From Amphibalanus amphitrite (taxonomy: Eukaryota > Arthropoda > Thecostraca > Balanomorpha > Balanidae): a stretch of DNA of 64,000 bases. The notes beneath the pieces are model-generated. The model was not told the origin of the DNA. It saw only the letters and a list, made by a program, of their open reading frames with translations, and searched no databases. Position numbers and translations under genes: made by a program. The DNA is taken from NCBI RefSeq assembly GCF_019059575.1, contig NW_024882995.1, positions 62,001-126,000 of the forward strand. Direction: 5' to 3'. This document shows positions 53,532 through 64,000 of this stretch, in pieces. The stretch's first letter is position 1. Each line of letters starts with the position of its first letter.

Positions 53532-56500
53532 GGTGTTAACCTCGGGTCAAGGTCAGGTCACACCCCGTCAGGTCACGAAGCTGGTCAAAGGAGGTCATAT
53601 TGCATATCAATCGATTCGGCAGGTCTTTTCATGTCCATTAGTGGCTTTATCGACTCGGTAGCTTTAGTTGATCGGGAGTTATTGACGAAAAACTGATACC
53701 CTTGGTTACGTGATAAATGACGTCACGCAAGATCAACAAAGCAAAATTAAAGCTTCAGACCTTGCAAGGGGCGCATGAAATCACGATTCCGTGTGCTTGA
53801 GAATTTGAGATAGTTGTATATATTTCCGGACCAAACTAGCAATTTCCATATTCCCCTGACTTTTAATGGTGAGAGACTGACCTGATCTCTGGCGACCCTT
53901 CAGAAAATCCGAGATATACATTTATACAAGTTGTGAGACTCTCGATCATACTATAAGATCCTGTAAGTTTCATCTCCCTATGAAAGCTCTGCACTGAGGG
54001 TGTTGCGAAGTTGGAACATTTTGGGAGTTTGCACACAGTCCCAAATTGTTGAGGACAGTTTAGGACAGTTTCACACAGTTCATTTTAGGACTGCTCATTT
54101 ATAGCGTCATAGATCAGTGACCTGACTTGACTTAAAAATGCGGTTGACGTAAAAAAATCCGACTTATCAAATCCCGACTAAAAAAATCGACTTAAAATCC
54201 GGTTAATCAAATCCCGACCATGTTTTTACCTGGCCATTAATGTTCTAGCCTTACAGGTGATTGTTTGAACGCGGAAGATGCTGAATCTTGGTTAACCCCA
54301 TACTTATCGTATGATAAAGAACGTCAGTGTTAGAAAGTTAATTAACAATTTTATTTAGGATAGTTTAAATCAAGTGGGTATAATCCGACTTGACAATTTA
54401 CTAGGAGCGTTTTGCAGCGCTATTAGTTCGGCATTTAATTATAAATCATTGCTAATTTCGATCCGGATATCGTTATTCAATGCTGGCCTTTGCGTCCTCA
54501 GAAAGTTGTTTATAGTCATGAAGGCTTGCATTGACCCATATTTTCCATTTTTCAGCACTATTATTCGCCGTAGTTGAACAGGTGTTTTCTTCAGCTCTCC
54601 CCTGAATCCTTTGGCTTAGACCTGGCGTATCACCCGTGCATCGCCAGACGCACCTACCACACACAAGTTCATGATCCCCACGAACCCACATCAGCGTCCG
54701 TTCGCTTGGTGTGTGACCCCTTGACCTTTGGCCGCGACAACTGCCAGCTTGCTGGAGCACCCCTCCCTACACGCGCTGCCCCGCCCGCTCCCCTCCCTCC
54801 CCCCCCCCCCCGGGGTCGTGTCACGAAGGTTCGGGCTTACGCTACTACCGGCCGCTGCGCAGCTGTCACCTAGCGCCTGGGAATGTGTGGTCTGGTGCGG
54901 ATTCAGCCAACTACCGGCTCGCGACACCAGCGCCACGTAGTGGCGACGGTACATTCTTTTTAGACACACTGTACGCCGCCACACATACGTCAGGCGAGTA
55001 TGGCGTGTGTCACGCATTTGAAGCGACTCCCTAGTCCCTATTCATGTAAACGGCTGCTAAAACGGCCCTTAGGCCGTTTAGGGCCGCGTTTACACGTCCA
55101 GCTCTTTCTCGTGAATTAACCAGCCAGACAAACAGTTCTGACATCAGCACAGTCAGCACGCCGAGGGGCCAGCTATATGGAATTGGATACAGCGCACTCA
55201 TCTGACAGTGGAGGAATGTGGCCTGCACTGGCGGCTGGCGGCCGGTTCTGGCGTGCCAGCCGGCCTGCTGCCTGGCGGCGGCGTGTAACTCATTCAGTGC
55301 ATCTGTATGTCTGTATGTCTGTCTGTGCCAGTTCCATGACCGCCAAATTGGCCGTGCCGCCGCCGCCGCCCCCAGTCCGCGTCGTCGGCGGCCTCAAGGC
55401 CGGCTGGCCGAGCGGTGAGCCGCTGACCGATCCGCCGGCCGGCCGGACGGGGCCGGGCCGGGGGGCCGGCGGCGCAGCCCGGGAGTTCCCCGAGCCGCGG
55501 GACCGCCCACTCGCCGTCCCGGAGCACTCCCGAGACGAGCGCCGACAGCACGCCGCCAGTTCCTCCGGCCGCCGGTTTTACGGAGAGTGCGCCGGCACTC
55601 GGAGCGTGTTCCCAGAGTCCGGAGCGCGGCGGCGGGCCGGGGCCGACAGCGACTGACGGGGTAGCTCCAATGATCACCGTCCGGTCCCGGAGCGTCCCAA
55701 ACGGCTTCCACGAACACGAGAGGTCACGTGAGACAGAGCGCATATCGCTAACACGGAAACCGGCGACTGAAGCGCCTGCCGACATTGGTGGGCAACAAAA
55801 ACCGAGCGTGTCGCTGACATACCAACCAGAAAGCCCATCGTGAACCTGATTTTATCGCTTGTCATGGGCACTGGGCAAGCCCCTTTCGGCTCGATCAGCA
55901 TTCACCTCACTGAAGCTCGATTTGACCAATGGCCACGCGCCGGTTGAGTAAATTTGAGCCGGCCGGCCGGGCCATGAAAGCCCCGCTGCACAGAGCTGAG
56001 CGGGCGCACGGCTGCCGGCGGGCGCCGTCTGCACTGTACACGGACCACGTGCGTCGCTGGGACGGTGTGGGCGCGCACGGTCGGCGTCGCTAGGGACAGA
56101 GTCAACACTCCCCCGGGCCGGGGCGGCAGCTGCACCGGCGGGGGACGCACCGAGGGCGGGGGAGGGGACGCACCGAGGGCGGCGGGGGGAGGGGGCAGCA
56201 AAACGCTGCGGAAGGCTCCCAGCAGCGCACCGGAAGGTAGAGGCGGATGGAGCGTATTCACGATAACGCTGAGAGGAGCAGACATCTCGAAACAACTAGC
56301 TGGCACCACACTACAAACAGCCTGAGCTGCAATCCGAGTGATGCTTTTGATGCGCATACGGAGCATCTGCGATACGAAGCGGTAGGTATATTTAAACGCG
56401 GCTTTTATTCGCCGTGACAACACAGTTCAAACTTGAACTGTGTTGCAATCTATGTCAGAAATATCAAAGGACGTCAGTGGGTGATATGAAATTTACCAAA

Positions 56501-57374
56501 CTCTGCATGGACATCATGTGTACCTATACTAAGTTCGAATCAAATATCTGCCGAGTGCTACAGTCCGCGTTGCAACAAATAAAAATAAAAATAAAAATAA
56601 AAATGCGTAACTCTGCTCACTGCATGCTCTTTCCTCATTGGGAGGGCAGTGCGTGGTTCGGGCGATTTCCTTTCCCGGCCGTCCGAAAATAGCTCCTCCA
56701 GACCTCCGGCGGGAAGAGCCTGGGAGAGGATGGCAGACCGGGAGGGGGGAGAGGGGAAGACGGGAGCTGCACGCCGAGATCGACCGGCCGGCGGCCACAT
56801 GGTTTGGCATGGCGCCGCGCTCCCTCCCACCCGGCGCGGCTGGAGAGCCGCTCGGCCCGCTCTGGGCCGGCGGAACACCACAGAGCGGCGCCAGGTCCAG
56901 CCGGGAAAACAAACCGACCGACGGGACGGTAAAAAACTGGGCAAAACGCCGCTCGAGCGACCGGGCCGGACAGTGGAGCCAGCGCCAGTGTCTGCCGTCT
57001 GGAGGCGGTGACAGGCCAGGGTTGAGACAAGGCACGGTTATTGTTCACTGCATTGTGGTACAATACCCGCACTATGTAGATAGCAATGTAATGGGAGGTT
57101 CGGCCACCAGGCATGAGGCAGCAGCGTTGCCTTCATTCCGTTCCCCGTATTCAGCCAAGTTTTAACTGAGCTGGCACGTCATCGGGTTGGATCTTATATG
57201 CTGCACGTGCCGCATGCAGCCACCATGAGCTCTGCAATCTTCCGTCCTGGCCCGCTGACAATGTCGGAGGGTAGGTTGGCTCGGCCGACTCCGGAGCCAT
57301 GTCTATTCTCTATCCCCTACCGTCCCATGTGAGCGAACAGCATTACCTGCCGACCGGAGCCGAGCAGGACTCAC
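53532..57374. other. Intergenic, repeats-rich left part, no supported gene
   Basis: 53.53-54.2 kb has more GGTCA/TGACC hexamers and may be decayed TTAA-element sequence. 55.2-57.0 kb is GC-rich with open frames on both strands that show no domain or splice logic. Confidence 0.5.
56576..56602 (+). repeat. Short (TAAAAA)n-type tract
   Basis: Four to five units of AAATAA. It may be the tail of a retroposed fragment, but no body is recognised upstream. Confidence 0.6.
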
Positions 57375-57470
57375 CTCTGTGAGACGAGTCTCCAGCGAGT
57401 TCCCCGGCGTCTCAATCTGTTCCAGTCCCCTCGGGCTCGTGGCGGCGTCCGAATGGGCCGGCGGCTCGTC
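57375..57470 (-). CDS. Second gene, possible exon d
   Basis: 96 bp between TTTTTTCAG|GAC and GAG|GTGAGT. The natural-looking frame (DEPPAHSDAATSPRGLEQIE) does not match the phase left by exon c, which would force a basic reading (TSRRPIRTPPRARG). So an exon may be missing between them, or exon c is skipped. Confidence 0.45.
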
Positions 57471-60326
57471 CTGAAAAAACGGGCACACATTCACACACAC
57501 ACTGGGATAATAGATGACCATAAGACAGTGGAGCTATTTTTAAGGAAGGAGAGTGATATCTTTGCAAACAATAAACAAACTTGAAGCATAAAAGCACTGC
57601 TGCCCTAAGCGCGGCTCGAGTTGGCTGCGCAGCCTGATCTCCCGGCCGGCGCTGCCAGATGAGGCCGCTGGCAGTTGGGAGTAAACATTTACCGGGCGCC
57701 ACGGCCCCGGCACCCGGACGCGGCTCTGTCCCCTCACCTACCCGTTCTGGCACAGCGCGGCCACATACTCCTCATCGGGGTCCACCGACTCATCCCATGC
57801 AGACCTCTGTTGGGAGCGAGCCCCTCCATAGTGCCAGTCATCGTAATGTATTAAAGTGGTGCATTAAAGGGCATTAAGGGGTATTAAAACCGTATCGTTC
57901 TCTCTAGTTTCGCTACTAGGTAGTCTGGAAAGTCCGTATCTACGAAGTTAATTTCTGCGGCTGATTAATGAACATGTAATGGCTTACGCGACAAAACAAG
58001 TGTTCGTAGCCATCGAGGTAAATCAAACAAATGCACCGATTCTGAGGTAGTCGCTAGGCCGTCCCGCCCGGCCCGGTGTGTCCCGATTGACTCGCCAGCT
58101 CGTCCGTCCCGCCCGTCCCAGTGCCCCCAGTGAGTGACTCGCCTGCTCGTCCGGCTCGTCGGCCGGCTCCGTCACACTGACCCGGTGCGCGTACTGCAGC
58201 TCCATGCCCTCGTCTCCGGTCCCACTGACGTCCAGGTCCGGAGACACGTCACCGCTGACGTCGGCCGGCCCCGTCCGCTGACGGCGCGCCGCCGCCGTCT
58301 CCGCCACTGTGCGCGCCGTCTCCGGAGACAGCGGCGGAGACGGAGACGGCTCGGGCGCGGCGGCGCGCGGCTCGACCGGGGGCTGCGTCCACGGCTCCAG
58401 CGGCGGCGGCAGCTCCGCGCAGTCGTCAGAGGCAGCTCTGTCCGCGCCAGTCGCCGGCTCGTCGTACGGCGGCGGCGGCGGCGGCAGGCCGGCCAGCTCC
58501 AGCTCTGGTGGCGGCGGCGGCAGACTCCCCAGCTCCGGCGGCGGCGGCAGCTCCTCCTCGGCCGCCGGTGTCCCGAGCGGCGGCGACTGGGGCGGCGGCG
58601 GCGGCGGGGGCGGCAGCTCGTGTCCTCCGGCGGTCTCCAGTACCGGGGTCCGTGGCGCGGTGGGCGTCTGGGGGGTGACGCGGCCCGGCAGCCGCCATCC
58701 GTCCACCTCGGCGTCCTCAGAGGCAGACGGTGTCAGGGTGCGCGGCCGGCCCAGCGGCGACGGGGTGCTGGCCAGGGAGGAGGGCCGCCGGCCGGGCGCG
58801 GTCTCCAGTCGGCCCTCCTCGCGCACCGCCGGCGGCACGGGCGTCAGACTCTCCGACTCCGCGCACAGGTCTACCTCCAGTACTGTGGAGGACTGCTTCC
58901 GAAGCTGGTGTTCGTGCTGGTCCTCCGGCTGGTTTACGGGTTCGCTTCCTTCGCATTTTCCGTCCAGCTCTTCGTAATGCTCATCGTCATACTGTTCCTG
59001 GTCTTGTTCGCTCGCCTGGCTCTCTATGCGAGCGTCCAGGTGGCCTTCCAGCTGGAGCAGCTGCGCCTGGACGGCGTCCACGCAGGCGTCCAGACGCTCC
59101 AGGCGGCGCTCCAGGCGGCTGAGTTTGCGGGGCCGCGCCGGACTGCCGCCCTCGGCCGGCCGCGACTGTTTGGTGGACGTGGCGGCCGGCCGGGGCCCTC
59201 CGCCGGCCTCAGGCGACTCCGAGTCCCCGCTGGCGGCCGGCCTACTGCGCAGCTCCGTGGAGAAGGAGGCTGAGCGCTGCACGAGCCGCTGCTCGGGCCG
59301 GTAGAGCGCCGGCGCCGTCACCACCACCACGGCGCCGGCCGGCTCCGGCGGGCCGTGCGGCCCCTCCGCGCCGGCCGCCGCGCCGGGCCGGCTCACCACC
59401 AGTCGCGCCCCGCAGCCCGCCGGCTGTGGCGGCCGGCGGCCGGCGGCGGACACAAACACGGCGGACGGCCGCCGCGGCTGCCCCTCGGACGAGTCCGCCT
59501 CTGAGGACGGCTCCCGGTCCCCGGCCGATGACGACGGCAGACCGTCATCGCACGTCACCGCCGGCGTCATCGCGGCCGGTGAGCGCGTCTCGGCGCTGCC
59601 GCTGGCGCCGCCGCTGTCCCGGCTGCCGGCGCTGCTGCTGCGCCGTCCGCTGAAGCCGGCCCCTAGGGGTGGCAGCGGCGGGAAGTCCTCGTCTAGCAGC
59701 TTCTCCAGGGAGGGCGTGCGCGACTTGCTGCGCCAGGCGGCCCAGCCGGGCAGCGAGAGGTCGGCCGTGTCCGGCGGCGAGTCGTAGCTCCAGTCCTCGC
59801 CCAGCGACGGCGGCTCCGTGTCCTGCTGCGGGGGGTAGAGGGAGGTACGTCAGAGACGAGCGACACAATACGGAGCAGCGGATACACTGGCGAATTCTGG
59901 GACCAACGTCATCCTGATTATGTGAGCCAGTATGATGGAAACAGTGCCGATAAATCATAAATCATAACTATGCCGATAAATCATACGAAGCAAAGTTTCC
60001 GTCCCAAAGGATGATCCATTTACTCACAGACTGAGTGCACACAAATACCTCAAAGTATGCTCTTACGGACACATGATCACCATCTGGGCCAGTGAATTAG
60101 TTACCTGTGACTCGGGGCTGGAGTCGCCGTCGCCGTGCTCCAGGGATCCGGAGCCGGCCAGCGGAGCGGTGACCAGCTCCTCCAGTGAGGCCAGGGAGCC
60201 GGCGGCGGCGGCGGCGGCGCCAGTGGCGCCCTCTGCGCTGCCGTACTCGGACGACTGAGCGGTGAGCCAGTCCGAGTCGGTGGACCGCCAGGAGGCTGAC
60301 CGGTGCAGCGCACAGTCCGGCCCCTC
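57375..60326 (-). CDS. Unrecognised proline-rich/coiled-coil protein gene, four candidate exons, 5' end missing
   Basis: A second minus-strand gene. Exons 60326-60105, 59825-58182, 57806-57742 and possibly 57470-57375 have proper splice sites, and the first three are phase-consistent. About 640 residues are visible: a Ser/acidic N-terminal part, SRTPSLEKLLDEDFPPLPPL, a short coiled coil (RLERRLERLDACVDAVQAQL), acidic stretches, and long PPPPP runs of the kind bound by profilin, SH3 or WW domains. The exon upstream of 60326 is not in the window; LINE sequence lies in between. I do not recognise the family. It is on the same strand as the large gene but 16 kb upstream of its start, so I treat it as separate. 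Confidence 0.65.
57742..57806 (-). CDS. Second gene, small exon c
   Basis: 65 bp, phase 0/2 (RSAWDESVDPDEEYVAALCQ). The acceptor is CAACAG|AGG and the donor GG|GTAGGT. The WDESVDPDEEY acidic motif is convincingly protein-like. Confidence 0.65.
58182..59825 (-). CDS. Second gene, large exon b
   Basis: 548 codons, phase 0/0. It starts at a NAGNAG acceptor (CGCAGCAG|GAC or CGCAG|CAG, one Gln optional). It contains WSYDSPPDTADLSLPGWAAW, the coiled coil near 59090-59150, the acidic DQEQYDDEHYEELDGKCEGS and polyproline blocks at 58460-58630. The donor CGG|GTCAGT at 58182 fits the next exon's phase. If unspliced, the frame runs on to a stop at 58023. Confidence 0.78.
60105..60326 (-). CDS. Second gene, internal exon a
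   Basis: 74 codons, phase 0/0 (EGPDCALHRSASWRSTDSDW onward, poly-Ala, then EHGDGDSSPESQ). The acceptor ACCCCCAG|GAG heads a three-copy junction repeat. The donor is CAG|GTAACT. Confidence 0.75.
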
Positions 60327-60525
60327 CTGGGGGTCACAGAGCGGTCAGCGGGTCACAGGAAGGGTCACGGAGAGGAAGGGGGTCGGTGCAGCGCACAGTC
60401 CGGCCCCTCCTGAGGTCACAGAGCGGGGTCACAGGAAGGGTCACGGAGAGGAGGGGGAGACCGGTGCAGCGCACAGTCCGGCCCCTCCTGAGGTCACAGA
60501 GCGGGGTCAGAGGGTCACAGGGAGG
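60290..60525 (-). repeat. Tandem repeat of the second gene's exon a acceptor junction, 3 copies
   Basis: Minus-strand copies of TGACC(CC/T)CAG|GAGGGGCCGGACTGTGC-type sequence lie at the true exon and again near 60400 and 60480. They are separated by (GTGACC-CTC)-rich intron sequence. Confidence 0.9.
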
Positions 60526-60829
60526 GTCACGGGGAGGGTCGGAGGGAGGGCCCAAGGACAGGTCGGAGGGGAGGGGAGTCGGTGCAGCAGGGATTAGAGC
60601 AGGCTCTGAAGCCAGAGAAAGGGGTAAGATAAATAGAACGAGGGAAGGGGCCAGAGAAGAATGGAGGTGAACTTGGTTTGGGTGAGCAATCAAGTGATAG
60701 CACAAACAAGACCCGCACAAGTACCACCAAACACTTCGCAAATTAACAGGTAAGACAGTTGACAGCATCATTCCACCGCTAGAAACGACTGACGGAAAAG
60801 TACTGACAGACGACTACGAAAAGGCGACA

Positions 60830-62849
60830 TTGTTAAACGACTACTTTGCCAGTCAGGCAAAGCTCGATATTCCAAATTCGCACACCGTACCAATGGACAA
60901 CATAGGACACACGACGATTCCCACCCTCGGTACAATTGAGACAACTGAGAGAGAAGTCCTACGAATCTTAAACTCCCTTGACTCTAATAAATCCACTGGC
61001 CCGGACAAAATCCCAGTAAAAATATTAAAATTATGTGCACTCATCATAGCAGGCCCACTTTCGAAATTGTTTAATAAGTCTCTCGCGTCTGGAATTTATC
61101 CTTCAACGTTTAAACAGGCCAATGTGAAACCCATATATAAAAATAATGGATCACCATCTGATTATACCTGTTACCGACCCATCAGTCTTTTATCTTCCCT
61201 TTCAAAAGTTTTTGAAAAAATTGTCCACAAACGCATTTATGATCATTTAACAGAACACTTATTATTGACTGACAAACAGAGTGGATACCGGAAAAAAGCA
61301 CAGCACGGAACAACAATTACTTTATTTGACCCATAACATGCACAAATCACTCGACTCAGGCCATGACTTCACAGTAATTTACCTGGACATATCAAAATAT
61401 TTTGACAAGATCTGGCACCAAGGACTATTATACAAATGCAAACATGACTTTGGCATAACTGACTCACTGTTAAAATGGTTGACTTCCTACCTCAGTGACA
61501 GACGACAACGAGTGCAAATAAACAACACCTTTTCGAACCAACAAATTGTTAACGCTGGCTGTCCTCAAGGCTCTGTACTCGGACCTCTCTTAGCCTTAAT
61601 GTATCTTAACGGAATTCAACAAAACATCGACAATGAAATTTTACTTTTCGCAGACGACACATCTCTTCACGCATCCCACTCAACGACAGACCTCCACGAC
61701 GTAGAACTTTCACTTCAACGCGACCTTGACGAAATATATAAATATGGCAGAAAATGGGCAATTACATTCAACACAACAAAGACAGTCCAGCAAACATTTT
61801 CACGTAGAAATAATTTCACAGCACCACGTCTCACATTTGGTAGGAATCCCATACCCATTCATGAAAACCACACTCATCTGGGATTAACATTCTCCAATGA
61901 CCTACATTTTCACCATCACATCAACAAAATTTGTAAAAAGGTCAACCAATCACTAAGCCCACTATATCCAATTGCACAGTACGTACCCAGGCCCATTCTC
62001 GACCAAATTTATAAGACGTATATCAGACCACACTTCGACTATTGCGACACAGTATACGACGGACATATCACGACACACGACGCCATGCGACTCGAGAGAC
62101 TACAAAACAGAGCGGCAAGACTCGTGACAGCAACCTTATTTAGAACACCAACTGACAAGCTTTTACTCGACTTAGGGTGGGATAGACTATCGACGAGAAG
62201 ACGCATGCATAGAATAACACTTTATCACACATTCAACAGCCACGAAGAGTACACACCACAATATATTAAAAATACAATGCCTCACACACGCGCTGAAAAC
62301 ACCGGACGAGTCTTAAGGAATGCCAGTACACATACAACGACACCTAGCCGGACCACTTCGTACCATAATTCATTTTTTCCATTAACGGCTAAACACTGGA
62401 ATGATCTCCCCGAAACCATCCGATCCCTGCCACGAACATCCTTCAAAAAGACCATTTCTGAGCGGCTGGGGGTGACCAAGCCTCCAAAATTTTATGAAAC
62501 TGGGTCTAAATTGGGAAATATTTTACACACAAGACTAAGAACCGGAATGAGTCACCTGAACTCTCATCTCTTCCAAATTCAAAAAAGTGAAACATCAATG
62601 TGTGCTTGTGGCTTTCCAAACGAGAACGTTCGGCATTATATCCTTGACTGTGCACTCTACGAACCACTAAGGCTAGAAATGTTTCAAACTATTTCTTATC
62701 AAATAGGTATTGAGCTAAATGAAATTTCTCCTAAGCAAAAACTTGACTTTCTTATTCACGGTGAAACTCTGGACGATGAGAGCGGCTGCGCGGTCGCACA
62801 TCTCTTTCAAAAATTCATTTTATCATCAAACCGGTTTACAGAACACTAA
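60830..62849 (+). pseudogene. LINE reverse transcriptase, one frameshift
   Basis: The first open part (60830-61336, from MLNDYFASQ) carries the fingers region (LNSLDSNKSTGPDKIPVKIL, YRPISLLSSLSKVFEKIVHK). At the A6 run 61292-61297 the homology moves to the next frame (61281-62849). That frame holds the first catalytic Asp region (TVIYLDISKYFDKIWHQGLL), NAGCPQGSVLGPLL, and the catalytic LLFADDTSLHA. The end has RLERLQNRAARLVT, the LGWDRLSTRRRMHRI domain and a final CACGF-NENVRHYILDCALYE zinc-knuckle-like motif. Only one lesion is evident, so the copy is young. The host-read start is not meaningful because the element is 5' truncated. Confidence 0.9.
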
Positions 62850-63163
62850 ATTCAACACCAAGATACCACCTTGATCTAGGTTGTCAGGCTGCGGTTGGAC
62901 GTGGCGCTCCGGACTGACCGTGCGGTGGCTCGCGCACACTGCTTTACTGCTCGGTGTCTGTCGTGGCGGCGACAGCCAACTCGTATGCTTTGAGTTTTGC
63001 CTATCAAATGTTTTCTGTATCTTAAGTTTAGGATCTCATCTGGTATGTTTTTGTCTGTTTGTTTGTATTTTCTTCTTCCAGAGTGATGCTCAAACTCAAG
63101 CGCTTTGCGCTTTTGCATCCCTCTGCTGCATTCTTCCGGAATCTTTCTGTCTTTGATAATAAA

Positions 63164-63192
63164 CATTGTGTGTGTGTGTGTGTGTGTGTGTG
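63164..63192 (+). repeat. (TG)n microsatellite at LINE 3' end
   Basis: About 14 TG units directly after AATAAACAT. Its position fits a LINE tail that ends in a simple repeat instead of poly-A. Confidence 0.85.
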
Positions 63193-63379
63193 ATATGGGC
63201 AAGTCCAACCAAGGGTAAAGCTAGAAACTGAATGAAATAAGTTGGCCGGCATAAAGCGTCTCATTCATGATGCTTCTCGACCGTAACAGAAGGCTGACAA
63301 TTTCTAATGTAAACATCTTCCGGAGAGCCGGAAGAATCGGATGGTTTGGATCTGATTTCCCAAAGAAACAAACGTGGCC

Positions 63380-64000
63380 TCACCCGCCACAACATTCCAC
63401 AAAAGAACACCATCACAGGTCCCATAAAAAGCAGCGCGGGCCGCGGGCCGCCTGGCGGAGCGTGCGGGGGGTTGTGGCTGGCAAGCGCTCTGGCACACCG
63501 GTGCTACCTCAGCTACCCAGCGAGGAGCTGAACCACTTCTTCGTCTCTGTCGGACCGCGAGTGGCCGCCGAGGTGGCGGACCGGGACCAGGGTGCTGCTC
63601 GATCCGTCGCGTGCCGTTTACCGCGTGTGGGGGCGTGTGGTTTTACTGTATCACCTATCGATATTGACACTTTGACCAGCACGCTGCTCAGCATGCGCAA
63701 CTCCCTGGGTTGCCGTCAGCCGCCGCTGCACTGGGACCCTCATCGGTCTCTCACAGGTACGACGTCGTGCCCCGGGGCATATTCGTCTCTCTTGTGACAG
63801 CCCTGGTTCTCTCGCAGGTTCGCTATTGCATATCAGTTTATGGCAACGGCTCAAAAAAGAACACAGCTAGAATCCAAAAAATCCTTAACTTTGCAGCAAA
63901 AGTTATTTTCGGCCGGAGAAAATTTGACCATGCGAGTGACCTGCTGGAGAACCTGGGCTGGCTGGGGGCTCAGCAACTCGCTGAGTACAGTACGCTCTGC
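63380..64000 (+). pseudogene. Second CR1-like LINE, internally deleted, running off the edge
   Basis: The pre-RT region is readable to about 63705 (GPRAAWRSVRGV, PSEELNHFFVSVGPRVAAEV, FTVSPIDIDTLTSTLLSMRN). From about 63738 the sequence is post-catalytic (LIGLSQVRRRAP, then in another frame IFVSLVTALVLSQVRYCISV, YGNGSKKNTARIQKILNFAA, FDHASDLLENLGWLGAQQLA). The RT core with its catalytic Asp residues is missing between them. A one-base frame change lies in the CCCCGGGG run near 63771-63777. It is a different family from the LINE at 60.7 kb and related to the fragment at 40.0 kb. Confidence 0.85.

Larger units (their letters stand above)
60700..63192 (+). mobile_element. 5'-truncated non-LTR retrotransposon (jockey/CR1-like LINE)
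   Basis: Starts within the region before the reverse transcriptase (a stop at ~60698, then PHKYHQTLRKLTGKTVDSI in the RT frame). It has a complete RT domain with one frameshift, a C-terminal cysteine/histidine motif, a stop at 62849 and a ~315-bp 3' UTR. The UTR ends in GATAATAAACAT and a (TG)n tract. No endonuclease is present. Confidence 0.88.

Noticed and set aside
55177..57165. GC-rich ORFs on both strands as genes
   Set aside because: Many overlapping frames of similar length, Arg/Pro/Gly-rich, with no domain or conserved motif.
57303..57521. KASH-type (nesprin/klarsicht) C-terminus for the second gene
   Set aside because: The gene style is suggestive, but no membrane segment or PPPX end was found downstream.
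58134..59273. Plus-strand 379-codon Arg-rich ORF
   Set aside because: Shadow of the GC-rich minus-strand exon b; extremely Arg-rich with no domain.

Overview
This is animal (metazoan) nuclear DNA, most likely from an arthropod and plausibly a crustacean. The genes have many short exons with GT-AG introns. The repeats are Ty3/gypsy, CR1-like LINE and Tc1/mariner elements plus short terminal-inverted-repeat (TIR) elements. There are many minisatellites, and I see no bacterial operon structure. The species cannot be fixed from the sequence alone.

1-41.1 kb, minus strand: one large gene. I assembled 33 coding exons by hand, from a start ATG at 41117 down to 93, and every junction keeps the reading phase. 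It runs off the left edge after about 2,093 codons. The order is: an N-terminus resembling vertebrate CCDC141, about 1,100 residues of spectrin-like helical repeats, a single exon with about 22 copies of an 11-12-residue DA(A/S)TQ repeat, then six I-set Ig domains. Its introns hold a gypsy element missing gag and most of protease (20.0-24.1 kb), a Tc1/mariner relic (29.1-30.4 kb), a TIR element (31.1-32.0 kb), a TTAA-flanked element (17.7-18.7 kb), and a CR1 copy split by a long-TIR element (38.0-40.3 kb).

The most unusual property is where the minisatellites lie. At least 14 tandem arrays are built from copies of an exon-intron junction, with a little exon edge plus a little intron edge. They lie on the intron side of the real splice site: five donors and nine acceptors, thirteen in the large gene and one in the neighbouring gene at 60.3 kb. 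The largest is about 97 copies of a 29-bp unit carrying a GT donor (3.5-6.3 kb).

41.1-57.3 kb: upstream DNA with a minisatellite and a TIR element, then two intronless, full-length stomatin/SPFH genes arranged head to head (46.3-47.2 kb minus, 48.6-49.5 kb plus). Their identity is patchy, which suggests gene conversion. A long hairpin and TTAA elements rich in AGGTCA half-sites follow.

57.4-60.3 kb, minus strand: the internal or 3' part of a second gene, with four candidate exons and a proline-rich, coiled-coil-containing product that I do not recognise. 60.7-63.2 kb: a 5'-truncated LINE with one frameshift in its reverse transcriptase. 63.4-64 kb: a second, internally deleted CR1-like LINE running off the right edge.
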